Source: a virus. Taken from it: DNA of 20,699 nucleotides. The stretch spans positions 1 through 20,699 of IMG/VR virus record IMGVR_UViG_3300048997_000371; one strand, given 5' to 3'. Positions 13,047 through 18,838 of this stretch are shown here, in pieces. Positions within the stretch are counted from its first letter, which is position 1. Every line of letters begins with the position of its first letter. The notes beneath the pieces were generated by a model, which saw nothing but the letters and a program-made list of their open reading frames with translations, was not told where the DNA came from and made no database searches. Both the position numbers and the translations under genes were made by a program.

Positions 13047-13173
13047 AGCGATCGCAGATTTCCATGGCCAGCTCGTAGATCTGCTCGAAGCACGCGAGTT
13101 CCGCGTTCAGCCTTTCGATCGTCCAGCGCATTCCGCGCCGCGGCGGCGAGTCGGCGGCCTGATCGCTCAACAT
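12967..13173 (-). CDS. Small helical protein of unknown function
   Basis: 68 residues from the ATG at 13173. The convincing part is the helical middle MRWTIERLNAELACFEQIYE, LAMEICDRYGLPNLDS; the last 20 residues (AGHCATAPAGDAAAHVDR) look like read-through in a non-native frame, in the section that overlaps the next gene. No clear ribosome site precedes 13173, and an internal ATG at 13131 is possible. Either a short gene with a long overlap, or the front half of a frameshifted gene continuing as the zinc-type protein downstream. Confidence 0.45.
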   Translation of the reverse strand: MLSDQAADSPPRRGMRWTIERLNAELACFEQIYELAMEICDRYGLPNLDSAGHCATAPAGDAAAHVDR

Positions 13174-13202
13174 GTGAGGGGGAAACGGGAAGAGACTCGG
13201 AT

Positions 13203-13472
13203 CTATAGCGCGGCGCGCAGCAACATCTGGCGTGAATTCAAACCGCGCGGCCTGCGCGCCTGATGCGGCCGATGGCGACGCTGTACAGCGGTAAAGCTCA
13301 TCTTGACGTGCGGGAATCGCGGCGCTGCGTAAACGATCATCGCGATCGCCGTGGGGACGAACTCGGGCCACGCACAGCCACAGCCCATGCAGACGCGCTG
13401 GGCGCTGTCGGCAAAATTAAGCGCAAGCTGTAGCCGGTGCTTTTCGCTCCCGCAGTTCGGACATTTCATCAT
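13203..13472 (-). CDS. Small zinc-ribbon protein
   Basis: 89 residues with a classic zinc-ribbon opening: MMKCPNCGSEKHRLQLALNF, then ADSAQRVCMGCGCAWPEF (C4, C7 and C28, C31, plus C33). Such ribbons bind nucleic acid or stabilise small regulators. The second half (PTAIAMIVYAAPRFPHVKMS and a basic tail with RRHRPHQARRPRG) has no recognised domain. It starts inside the upstream gene with a 56-bp overlap and uses an AAGAAGGCG ribosome site at a somewhat long distance. The start could be Met1 or Met2. Function unknown. Confidence 0.65.
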   Translation of the reverse strand: MMKCPNCGSEKHRLQLALNFADSAQRVCMGCGCAWPEFVPTAIAMIVYAAPRFPHVKMSFTAVQRRHRPHQARRPRGLNSRQMLLRAAL

Positions 13473-13905
13473 GATTGGGCTTCGCCTTCTTCGGGCGCTC
13501 GATCTTGAGCGAGGGAGAACGCTCGGCCATGATCACCGCTCGTTCGAACATGCGGCGCAAATTGCGCGGGGCGCCTTCGGGCAGCGTGCCGGCCAGCACA
13601 TAGTGCGCGGAGTCGGCAACCGTGTACTTCTTTACCTCGCGGAAGAGGCGCGCGAACAGCAGCCCGTCGCAGGCCTCCTGGATCTTCACCACTTCGGTGT
13701 CGATCACCGTGGTCTGCGAAGCGAAGCTCAGCGTGGCGCGGAAGAACTCGCCCTCGAGGCGCTTGGATTTCTCGGCGCGCGGAGGAATGAATCCGTGCTC
13801 CTCGACGTGGGCCTTGAGCTGGGCGCGGATCTCGCCCGATTCCTGATCCAGGAGCTCGAGCCTTTCACACAGTTCGTCAAGCTCGGCGGGCGATAGCTTC
13901 TTCAT
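13417..13905 (-). CDS. Helical phage protein, unknown function (weakly Gam-like layout)
   Basis: 162 residues. The N-terminus MKKLSPAELDELCERLELLD, QESGEIRAQLKAHVEEHGFI is a long charged helix, followed by a beta/alpha part (RLEGEFFRATLSFASQTTVI, DTEVVKIQEACDGLLFARLF) and a basic tail (LKIERPKKAKPNHDEMSELR). The layout of a long helical start and a compact strand-helix domain recalls host-nuclease inhibitors and single-strand-binding accessory proteins, but the resemblance is weak and I do not assign a function. It overlaps its upstream neighbour by 29 bp, has a GAGAAG ribosome site, and is the best-formed of the genes in this stretch. Confidence 0.75.
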   Translation of the reverse strand: MKKLSPAELDELCERLELLDQESGEIRAQLKAHVEEHGFIPPRAEKSKRLEGEFFRATLSFASQTTVIDTEVVKIQEACDGLLFARLFREVKKYTVADSAHYVLAGTLPEGAPRNLRRMFERAVIMAERSPSLKIERPKKAKPNHDEMSELRERKAPATACA

Positions 13906-14152
13906 CGGCGTGGCTTCTCTTTCTCATTGTGCCCGCAGGCGCGGGCGGATGGCTAGCGGCCACCGACACGGCGTAGTCCCAGGCCTCGAGATACTCGCGG
14001 ATCCACTCCTGGCGCTGCGGATCGTCGCTGAACAGGCAGCGGTTGCAGATCACGCGCTCCGGCCGGCCGCAGGTTCGCGGCGTCGGACATCGGAACTCGT
14101 GCGGAATGCCGATGGGGCAGAGATGAAGGCGAATGCGCGAGGCGGAATCCAC
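13877..14152 (-). CDS. Small cysteine-rich protein
   Basis: 91 residues with a GTG start. Cysteines at C12, C22, C28, C36 and C39 in HLCPIGIPHEFRCPTPRTCG and ERVICNRCLFSDDPQRQEWI suggest a zinc-binding module, followed by a helix (REYLEAWDYAVSVAASHPPA). The sequence upstream of the start is AT-rich and lacks a clear ribosome site. It lies 13 bp after the first gene of the downstream transcript and overlaps the following gene by 29 bp. No family was recognised; a small DNA- or RNA-binding protein is plausible. Confidence 0.6.
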   Translation of the reverse strand: MDSASRIRLHLCPIGIPHEFRCPTPRTCGRPERVICNRCLFSDDPQRQEWIREYLEAWDYAVSVAASHPPAPAGTMRKRSHADEEAIARRA

Positions 14153-14165
14153 AATTTAAAAATAT

Positions 14166-14564
14166 TTACGCGCTGCATGCGCCGAGATCGGCGGGAACGT
14201 AGCGCCGCGGCGGCTTGGGCCCGACCCGGATGGCGAGGGTATCGCCTACATAAGGCCAGATCTGAATCTTGGCCATGGCGCGATCGACGAAGTTCCCCGT
14301 CTCGCGTCCACGACCGCGCAGGCGCCGGCCGCGCAATCCGGCGTTGGCCTGGACCTCGGCGAAGGTAATGGTTACGCCTTTCACCTCAGCCAGCGAGCTG
14401 CGGCGCGGGGAGTTCAGGCGCACGACCAGCTTCTTGGCCTTGATTCCCGAGATGCGGATCGCCTCGCCGGTGGCGACCATCTCGAGCGCTTCCTGCAGGC
14501 CGATGCGGCGGATGATCTCATTGTTGACGCTGAGCAAGGTGGCGCGGTCCGAGTGGCATGACAC
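14166..14564 (-). CDS. Protein of unknown function, first gene after the regulatory gap
   Basis: 132 residues. The middle reads as a good domain: LSVNNEIIRRIGLQEALEMV, ATGEAIRISGIKAKKLVVRL, then a basic arginine-rich stretch (ANAGLRGRRLRGRGRETGNF) and a C-terminal part (AKIQIWPYVGDTLAIRVGPK). It has no membrane segment and no clear zinc site. The basic middle suggests nucleic-acid binding. It is the first minus-strand gene after a gap of about 390 bp that holds operator-like repeats, so its promoter may open the middle/late transcript. A ribosome site (GGAGAA) lies rather far from the ATG. Confidence 0.65.
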   Translation of the reverse strand: MSCHSDRATLLSVNNEIIRRIGLQEALEMVATGEAIRISGIKAKKLVVRLNSPRRSSLAEVKGVTITFAEVQANAGLRGRRLRGRGRETGNFVDRAMAKIQIWPYVGDTLAIRVGPKPPRRYVPADLGACSA

Positions 14565-14953
14565 TAAACGGGTTCTCCGGCGCGAACAGCATCGCGCATA
14601 GCAAAGGGCCTGATCATTTTGGATTCGGGGGATTTTGGAAAAAGGAATTCACGCCGGGTCTTGCGGCCGAAGGTCGCTCGCCGAAACACTTACGCGACCA
14701 GCAGCGCCGATGTCGCCCGGCCGGACCGTTGCGGTCCGCGTCTCCCGGCATCTGAAAAGAAGCAGAGCGCGCGGGAAAAATTCAGATTGTCTTGATTGAA
14801 TCGAGACAGACTCTAACTGCGAGGCGCGCTCGTGCGCAACAGGTAAGTTCCTCTTTTAGAGGGTAAGTTTTCGTGCGATGATGCGCTCACCCGATTGCCA
14901 CCAACATCCATTCAATCGAAACGCTTAGACGTTCCGTCGGGGATTCTCTCTAG
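14565..14953. promoter_or_regulatory. 389-bp gene-free regulatory region
   Basis: The largest gap in the window, between the first gene of the downstream transcript and a plus-strand ORF. It contains a 6-bp hairpin GGACCG-TTG-CGGTCC (about 14723-14737), the inverted octamer pair GATTGAAT (14794-14801) and ATTCAATC (14910-14917) with extended similarity (ATTCAATC, A/G, A, A/G, AC), and a direct-repeat/inverted-repeat block at 14842-14869. AT-rich stretches suitable for promoters occur near 14775-14810 and 14840-14875, but I cannot read a convincing -35/-10 pair. It is the likely control point for middle/late expression, possibly bound by the neighbouring helix-turn-helix protein. Confidence 0.55.
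14842..14869. promoter_or_regulatory. Operator-like repeats, 20-bp period
   Basis: GGTAAGTT occurs at 14842-14849 and again at 14862-14869, exactly 20 bp apart, about two helical turns. Between them lies a perfect inverted repeat, CCTCT-TTT-AGAGG (14850-14862). Two sites on the same DNA face around a dyad is a common layout for repressor or activator binding. No protein is proven to bind here. Confidence 0.45.
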
Positions 14954-15121
14954 ATGATCGTGTGCTTCTGCTGCTTCACTCCCACGCAACCGGTGTGCGC
15001 GCAGTGCCTTATACGCGAGGCGCTGCAAACCATCTTCCGCCAGGCGGAGGAGATCGAGCGCCTGCGCGCGCAGCTGCCGATCTCGGCTCAGACCGCGCAG
15101 CGTCAGGCCCTTGGCTCCTGA
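14954..15121 (+). CDS. Plus-strand cysteine-rich coiled-coil microprotein
   Basis: 55 codons on the strand opposite to almost all other genes. It reads MIVCFCCFTPTQPVCAQCLI, then REALQTIFRQAEEIERLRAQ, then LPISAQTAQRQALGS. The N-terminus has a CxCC...CxxC set (C4, C6, C7, C15, C18), a plausible small metal knuckle, followed by an amphipathic charged helix (EEIERLRAQL) that could dimerise. By hand count 47 of 55 sense codons end in G or C, as expected for a true gene here. The minus-strand reading across the same bases lacks such features. The stop overlaps the end of the convergent helix-turn-helix gene by 19 bp. A weak GGGGAT lies upstream of the ATG. Possibly a regulator; function unknown. 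Confidence 0.6.
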   Translation: MIVCFCCFTPTQPVCAQCLIREALQTIFRQAEEIERLRAQLPISAQTAQRQALGS

Positions 15122-15321
15122 TCTTTGACACGCGCTTTTCTGGGCTGGCGACGGCGTTCGATGCCGGCATAGGCGCGGATCTGGCTCACGCGGCTGAAGT
15201 GAATGCCGAACTCGGCGGCGATCGAGGCGTAGGTGCGCCCCTCGCGCAGCGCCGCGCAGATGGCCTGGTTGCGAGCGTCGGTCGGTCTTAGGCCTTTGGC
15301 CGTGCGCTTCCAGGGAGACAT
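15103..15321 (-). CDS. Small helix-turn-helix DNA-binding protein
   Basis: 72 residues from the ATG at 15321. The segment AICAALREGRTYASIAAEFG, then IHFSRVSQIRAYAGIERRRQ is a clear helix-turn-helix: 'EGRTYASIAAEFGIHFSRVSQI', in which R-T-Y-x-x-I-A leads to a G-I-x-x-S-R-V-x-Q-I recognition helix, as in resolvase- and sigma-type domains. A basic tail (RRRQPRKARVKDQEPRA) follows. It is the last minus-strand gene before the large regulatory gap and could control the promoter there. The start is uncertain: the ATG at 15321 lacks a ribosome site, and the in-frame ATG at 15375 would overlap the upstream gene by 25 bp. Confidence 0.75.
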   Translation of the reverse strand: MSPWKRTAKGLRPTDARNQAICAALREGRTYASIAAEFGIHFSRVSQIRAYAGIERRRQPRKARVKDQEPRA

Positions 15322-15350
15322 CCAGGAACATAGCTTAACTTGCCCCCCAG

Positions 15351-15644
15351 TTAATCGCTGATGATCTCGAACCATTCGCCTTTGGCGCGACGCCTGGAAC
15401 CCGCGGCTTTAAGCATCGCCTGGATAGTGCCGAGCGAAACAGGACGCAACACCCGCGCGCGGATGGGCTGATTGTCTGCGCGGACATATACACCGAGGGC
15501 GTAAGTTGTCCCAATTGCCGGAGGGACGCCGAAGAAACGGACTGCGATGATACCGACCACATCGAACACGCAAGCGATTTCGTTGTTATCTACGCGAAAT
15601 AACGCGTTGTAGCGCCGGCGGCCGCAGATTTTCTCGATCTTCAT
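15351..15644 (-). CDS. Small protein of unknown function
   Basis: 97 residues: MKIEKICGRRRYNALFRVDN, NEIACVFDVVGIIAVRFFGV, PPAIGTTYALGVYVRADNQP, then a basic C-terminal part (RPVSLGTIQAMLKAAGSRRR) that looks like a helix capable of DNA or RNA contact. Its ATG shares a base with the upstream stop (TGATG), pointing to translational coupling; a TTG three bases earlier is a possible alternative. No membrane segment, zinc site or recognised domain is seen. Confidence 0.68.
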   Translation of the reverse strand: MKIEKICGRRRYNALFRVDNNEIACVFDVVGIIAVRFFGVPPAIGTTYALGVYVRADNQPIRARVLRPVSLGTIQAMLKAAGSRRRAKGEWFEIISD

Positions 15645-15991
15645 CAAATGATGAGCCGCAGATCGATGGCGACGCAGCAGTGCTCGTTCCGTAACGGGAC
15701 AAAGCCCTGTTTCGAGATCTCCGCCTCGATCTCCTCGATCTTGCCCCCGAAGCGCTTCTGGATAAAGCGAGCCATGTTCTTCACCTGGTCGGGCCGCATG
15801 CGCGCGATGTCGATGCGGTAGAACTCGCCGGACTCGATGCCGGGCGCGGAGGCGATCTCAGGCACACACGATTGAAGCGGCACACTGATCGCCTCGTGTA
15901 TCTCGGGCTCATGATCGAGAAAGATTTCGCGGAATTCTTCGAACCGGGGATGATCGCGCATGATGGTCGCGGTCGGCGGCTTGATCGTCAT
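15644..15991 (-). CDS. Small acidic/helical protein of unknown function
   Basis: 115 residues: MTIKPPTATIMRDHPRFEEF, REIFLDHEPEIHEAISVPLQ, then YRIDIARMRPDQVKNMARFI, QKRFGGKIEEIEAEISKQGF and VPLRNEHCCVAIDLRLII. It has mixed helical segments and a closing strand pair, with adjacent cysteines near the end. No family is recognised. Its ribosome site (AAGGAAACTC) lies in the second copy of a short tandem duplication, so the spacer before this gene is recently altered. Confidence 0.7.
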   Translation of the reverse strand: MTIKPPTATIMRDHPRFEEFREIFLDHEPEIHEAISVPLQSCVPEIASAPGIESGEFYRIDIARMRPDQVKNMARFIQKRFGGKIEEIEAEISKQGFVPLRNEHCCVAIDLRLII

Positions 15992-15995
15992 AAAA

Positions 15996-16034
15996 AGAGT
16001 TTCCTTCAGACTTCGGAGAGTTTCCTTCAGACTT
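15996..16034. repeat. 21-bp-period tandem duplication carrying a stop codon and ribosome site
   Basis: AGAGTTTCCTTCAGACTT occurs exactly at 15996-16013 and 16017-16034. On the minus strand each copy reads GTC TGA AGG AAA CTC in the same frame, so both hold the stop codon of the upstream gene and an AGGAAA ribosome site. Only the copy nearer the next gene is well placed to serve as its ribosome site. Confidence 0.88.
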
Positions 16035-16374
16035 TTTTCGTGCGATCGCTGTCGAGCGTCATTGCCCAGTGTGGGCCGACCAGCTCGCCGCGTTGTACCG
16101 ACCAGACTCGTCGCAGTTCTACAATTTTGAGGCCGAACGTCGTTGCGATGGCGAAGGCTCGGAATCCGGCTTCGTAGCCCCCGCCAAACTCGATGGTTGG
16201 AACTGGATAGCAGTGCCCGACGCCGCCCTGGCAGGACTGGAATGTCTCGATCCCATTCTCGATCAGAGTCTTGACTGCATCGCGAATCCCCGCGTCCATG
16301 TGGCTATAGTCATGCGTTTGCATGTTTGCCTGATCGTGCAGCGAATACATCTCTTTGGGCTTGCTCTTCTTCAT
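16027..16374 (-). CDS. Conserved phage protein of unknown function
   Basis: 115 residues. The central block NGIETFQSCQGGVGHCYPVP, TIEFGGGYEAGFRAFAIATT, FGLKIVELRRVWSVQRGELV and GPHWAMTLD matches a family of small proteins repeated across many phages and prophages ('GIETFeSCqGG.GHaf..PtvrF.G...eG..Al..a...gLpv..LRRvW....GE..GP.WElt'). No function is established. The SCQGG...GH block looks like a conserved active or ligand site. The gene follows its neighbour by 19 bp with an AGAGGTTGG ribosome site. Recognition of the family is from memory of its consensus. Confidence 0.8.
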   Translation of the reverse strand: MKKSKPKEMYSLHDQANMQTHDYSHMDAGIRDAVKTLIENGIETFQSCQGGVGHCYPVPTIEFGGGYEAGFRAFAIATTFGLKIVELRRVWSVQRGELVGPHWAMTLDSDRTKKV

Positions 16375-16393
16375 TGGACCAACCTCTGGCCGA

Positions 16394-16609
16394 TCAGTGC
16401 ACTCCGCGGCTGCGCTCGAATGTTCCCTTAAACTCCGCGCGGTCCTGCACCGCCGCGGGCAGCTTCAATATCTCGGTCGCGCGCCTGGCGAAGAGCAGGG
16501 AGCGCATCGCCGGGTCGCTCGTCGCTCCCAGCAATTCGTCCAGCATGCCGATACGCCCGACCAGCACCCAGGCCTGGCGGCTTTTCCCCCATGCGTCCGG
16601 ACTTCTCAT
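16394..16609 (-). CDS. Small helical protein of unknown function
   Basis: 71 residues: MRSPDAWGKSRQAWVLVGRI, GMLDELLGATSDPAMRSLLF, ARRATEILKLPAAVQDRAEF and a basic end. It is almost all helical in character, with no cysteines and no membrane segment. Its start lies in an ATGA overlap with the upstream stop, so translation is probably coupled. No family recognised. Confidence 0.65.
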   Translation of the reverse strand: MRSPDAWGKSRQAWVLVGRIGMLDELLGATSDPAMRSLLFARRATEILKLPAAVQDRAEFKGTFERSRGVH

Positions 16610-16908
16610 GATTGCTTTCCTTTCAGCATGTCGGCTGCTATCCGCGCCGCATCCTCCACCGTCGTGGCATCGCCCTCGACGGAGACGCCGCCGGCGATCG
16701 GCCTGATCGTGACCGATTGCTCAGCGATGATGCGCTCCTCGACGTCGGCGGTGAAGAGGCGCTGCACCGCCAGGCGCTGTATGTCCTCGAATGCGATCGC
16801 GTCGCCGGCCTCCCACACCTTGATCAGGCGATAGCCGAACTTGCGATGGTGCTCGATGTAGAAGGTGCGCTTGGTGGGCGCGGCGACTTTTATGAGCTCC
16901 TCTTTCAT
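16606..16908 (-). CDS. Small protein of unknown function
   Basis: 100 residues from the ATG at 16908: MKEELIKVAAPTKRTFYIEH, HRKFGYRLIKVWEAGDAIAF, then EDIQRLAVQRLFTADVEERI and a C-terminal beta/helix part (SVTIRPIAGGVSVEGDATTV, EDAARIAADMLKGKQS). The start is fixed by an ATGA overlap with a membrane microprotein and by the ribosome site GGAGGAG immediately before it; the longer reading from 16962 would swallow that gene. The compact alpha/beta pattern is not assignable to a family. Confidence 0.7.
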   Translation of the reverse strand: MKEELIKVAAPTKRTFYIEHHRKFGYRLIKVWEAGDAIAFEDIQRLAVQRLFTADVEERIIAEQSVTIRPIAGGVSVEGDATTVEDAARIAADMLKGKQS

Positions 16909-17042
16909 GAGCTCCTCCGCTTTTCCCGGAACCATCCACGGACGGCGGCAACGATCAGACACAACAAAAGTGTGTCCGCAAGAGCCAAGCCAAGGCCGAT
17001 GATGGCCAGGATGAATCCAACCGTTTGCATTTCAGGTGTCAT
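16905..17042 (-). CDS. 45-residue single-pass membrane microprotein
   Basis: The sequence MTPEMQTVGFILAIIGLGLA, LADTLLLCLIVAAVRGWFRE, KRRSS shows one long hydrophobic stretch (about 8-35, with one Asp at 23, so it may form two short helices) and a basic cytoplasmic end (RGWFREKRRSS). Both borders are ATGA overlaps (start with the upstream stop, stop with the downstream start), which is strong evidence for coding despite the small size. A membrane toxin, exclusion peptide or lysis regulator are all possible; nothing in the sequence decides. Confidence 0.75.
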   Translation of the reverse strand: MTPEMQTVGFILAIIGLGLALADTLLLCLIVAAVRGWFREKRRSS

Positions 17043-17473
17043 GTAGTTTCAACCTCTCCCTGCCGAAGACTCTGCTCGGCGTACTTGGGGTACTTCGCCT
17101 TCAGCGCGAGCAGCGTCGGGCGCAGGATCGGATAATTCTGCGGGTCGGCGCGAAGGCCGGCTTCGGCGATGTTTTTTAAGAAGTCTCCCGCATGCGCCGA
17201 TGCGTTCGACAACCAGGTGAACAGATCGGGATCCCGATTCGCCACTACCAGGGGCGGCACCAGTGGATCCCGATAGGCGCGAACGCGATCGGCATGTATT
17301 CGTTTGAAATCGTCAAACACCACTCTCGCGTCGGGAAAATTTCCGGTCGTGTTGAAGACCTGGGCGAGCTCGCCAAGCATGTAGTCCCATCCCGGCCGTT
17401 CGAGCGCCAGCTCCGCGAGCGCGAGCAGGATTGCCTGCCGCTGCTCCTCTTCGATTGTGACTGTGTAATTCAT
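17039..17473 (-). CDS. Protein of unknown function with helical repeats
   Basis: 144 residues: MNYTVTIEEEQRQAILLALA, ELALERPGWDYMLGELAQVF, NTTGNFPDARVVFDDFKRIH, then DPDLFTWLSNASAHAGDFLK, NIAEAGLRADPQNYPILRPT. The opening (a short strand, then 'EE.R..ill.AL..la..RPGW..ml..ia') is a pattern I have seen in small phage and accessory proteins without known function. The start is fixed by an ATGA overlap and the ribosome site GGGAGGACGC. No zinc site or membrane segment. Confidence 0.72.
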   Translation of the reverse strand: MNYTVTIEEEQRQAILLALAELALERPGWDYMLGELAQVFNTTGNFPDARVVFDDFKRIHADRVRAYRDPLVPPLVVANRDPDLFTWLSNASAHAGDFLKNIAEAGLRADPQNYPILRPTLLALKAKYPKYAEQSLRQGEVETT

Positions 17474-17745
17474 GCGTCCTCCCGGACTTTCAATGCGATA
17501 CTGATCGGCCGGCCCTCGTGCATCACTCCGATTCCGTTCGAATCGGATATCTGCTTCCGAAACTCGGGATCCTTCCAGGCGCAATCCAGGCAAACAATCT
17601 TCAGCCTGGAGCTGTTCGCGGCGGATATGTTCGTCGCGTGCACCTGGACCACTTTCCCGCACCCGCACTTGCGCGCGATCGAGCGCGTGTAATGCGGAGC
17701 GTCCCACGCCAGGCAGACCAGCAGCTTGGGCTCGCTATCCGGCAT
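17470..17745 (-). CDS. Small zinc-ribbon-like protein
   Basis: 91 residues from the ATG at 17745 (MPDSEPKLLVCLAWDAPHYT). The cysteine sets ARKCGCGKVVQV and KIVCLDCAWKDPEF give CxC...CxxC, a zinc-ribbon-like arrangement around a beta core (VQVHATNISAANSSRLKIVC). The C-terminal part (ISDSNGIGVMHEGRPISIAL) ends the fold. It overlaps the upstream gene by 11 bp and has a GAGGAA ribosome site, which decides this start over the longer frame from 17841. Function unknown; a nucleic-acid- or protein-binding adaptor is plausible. Confidence 0.68.
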   Translation of the reverse strand: MPDSEPKLLVCLAWDAPHYTRSIARKCGCGKVVQVHATNISAANSSRLKIVCLDCAWKDPEFRKQISDSNGIGVMHEGRPISIALKVREDA

Positions 17746-18142
17746 GCAATATTCCTCGAGGGATTTCGCTTTCTCCCGGCATGATGATCCGCCTTTCCCA
17801 CGGCGCCGGATCGGGCACATCGTAGAGCGTGATGAACGCATGAAGCGAGCCGGGCAGGTTGAGCGACGGCATGACCGAGTAAATGCCTTTGGTGATGCGG
17901 CGCGCGCAGTACGCGTCCAGCTTAACCGTGTCGGTCAGGAGTGGAAACGCCAGGCAGCACCAATCCGCAAATAGCAGATGGGTTACGCCGTTGAGCATGC
18001 CGAAGACCAAGAGGTCGTCACGGTGATCGAGCAGTGACGACGCGCTCCAGCGAAAAAAGAGCTGGCAAATTGCCGCCGAAGGATCACCGAACTGCTCTTC
18101 GGCCCCTTCCAGCCATTGCTGAAGTTCGCTGATGGTTGTCAT
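17735..18142 (-). CDS. Protein of unknown function
   Basis: 135 residues from the ATG at 18142: MTTISELQQWLEGAEEQFGD, PSAAICQLFFRWSASSLLDH, RDDLLVFGMLNGVTHLLFAD, WCCLAFPLLTDTVKLDAYCA, then RRITKGIYSVMPSLNLPGSL. It is rich in aromatic and hydrophobic residues but lacks a clean membrane helix, with a Cys-Cys pair. The start is fixed by an ATGA overlap with the upstream stop. No family recognised. Confidence 0.68.
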   Translation of the reverse strand: MTTISELQQWLEGAEEQFGDPSAAICQLFFRWSASSLLDHRDDLLVFGMLNGVTHLLFADWCCLAFPLLTDTVKLDAYCARRITKGIYSVMPSLNLPGSLHAFITLYDVPDPAPWERRIIMPGESEIPRGILHAG

Positions 18143-18345
18143 GCCTGCTTCTGCCTCTCTTCGTCTTCCGCGATGAACAGGTGCGGAGCGAATTGTCCCT
18201 TGAAGCCCTCGAGGTCGACCATGCCGTCCGAGTGCACCGCCTGCACCCGGAAATATTGATAGGGGAGACTTTTCATGTGCGGGAAGCGAACCCGTTTGCC
18301 GAGCAGCTCTACGCCGCGCTTTACCTGCTCGTCGAGCTCCTTCAT
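18139..18345 (-). CDS. Small beta-type protein of unknown function
   Basis: 68 residues from the ATG at 18345: MKELDEQVKRGVELLGKRVR, FPHMKSLPYQYFRVQAVHSD, GMVDLEGFKGQFAPHLFIAE and a charged end. After a short helix, the alternating pattern 'G..VRFP.....YFRV..V..DGMV.L.GF.G.FAPH.F' suggests a small SH3-like barrel. The start is fixed by the ribosome site GGAGGAG and an ATGA overlap; the open frame continues upstream but in the neighbour's coding space. Confidence 0.7.
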   Translation of the reverse strand: MKELDEQVKRGVELLGKRVRFPHMKSLPYQYFRVQAVHSDGMVDLEGFKGQFAPHLFIAEDEERQKQA

Positions 18346-18653
18346 TCGCTCCTCCGGCCGTAGATGTTTTCCCACTCGCGCAGGAGATTTGCCGCTCGAG
18401 CATAGGCTGCGGTCTGCGGTCCGCATTTAGTGCGATTGCGCGGCTTGGTGAGCGATGTTGTCTCGCCAGTCATCTGCCGGCGGATCTCGTCGAGCCAGAT
18501 TTTGTAGGGATAGAGCACACGCTCGCCGAAGGGATAAGCGAGCTTCAGGGCCTCGCGGATTTCTTTTTCCGATCGGCCTTTGGTCTCCTCGAGCACGCGC
18601 GCAATAATTGGCGACGCGGTCGCGCGCCAGCGACTCCAGTATTGGCCTCTCAT
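18342..18653 (-). CDS. Small helical protein of unknown function
   Basis: 103 residues: MRGQYWSRWRATASPIIARV, LEETKGRSEKEIREALKLAY, PFGERVLYPYKIWLDEIRRQ and a basic second half with AAYARAANLLREWENIYGRR. The block 'ARVLEET.G.sEKEIR.AL..AYPFG.R..yPYKIWLDEIRRQ' is a recurrent motif of small phage proteins, some in replication regions, with no assigned function that I can state safely. Both its ends are ATGA overlaps. Confidence 0.75.
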   Translation of the reverse strand: MRGQYWSRWRATASPIIARVLEETKGRSEKEIREALKLAYPFGERVLYPYKIWLDEIRRQMTGETTSLTKPRNRTKCGPQTAAYARAANLLREWENIYGRRSE

Positions 18654-18838
18654 AGGTTTGCCACCGCAATCACGATGTTGTGGAAGTCCCGGATGTCGTC
18701 CGCGGCGAGCGCCACGAGCCAGGCCGCATGCACCAGGGCTTCCTGTTTCGACATGCGCACTCGCGGCATCAAGATCACGATCTGATCGCGATTCACCGAA
18801 ACCATCTGCTGATTGGCCAGGTTTATCTCGTCGCTCAT
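18650..18838 (-). CDS. Small protein of unknown function
   Basis: 62 residues: MSDEINLANQQMVSVNRDQI, VILMPRVRMSKQEALVHAAW, LVALAADDIRDFHNIVIAVA plus NL. The pattern 'N.d.I.il.pr..ms..eAl..AAwlv.la' is common in small phage proteins of unknown role. It is a strand pair followed by two helices, with no cysteines. Both borders are ATGA overlaps, which supports a genuine coupled gene. Confidence 0.75.
   Translation of the reverse strand: MSDEINLANQQMVSVNRDQIVILMPRVRMSKQEALVHAAWLVALAADDIRDFHNIVIAVANL

Noticed and set aside
10804-13472. Endolysin gene in the candidate lysis region
   Set aside because: None of the products shows lysozyme, amidase, transglycosylase or peptidase motifs, so no endolysin is called.
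14723-14737. GGACCG-TTG-CGGTCC as an intrinsic terminator
   Set aside because: Six-base stem without a T tract on either side; kept only as part of the regulatory region.
14558-14755. 65-codon plus-strand frame in the regulatory gap
   Set aside because: No ribosome site, no conserved-looking segment, and a basic, Pro/Arg-rich second half; the stretch looks non-coding.
14912-15331. 139-codon minus-strand frame starting at 15331
   Set aside because: It is Arg/Leu-rich shadow sequence running over the helix-turn-helix gene (other frame) and the plus-strand microprotein; no domain is visible.
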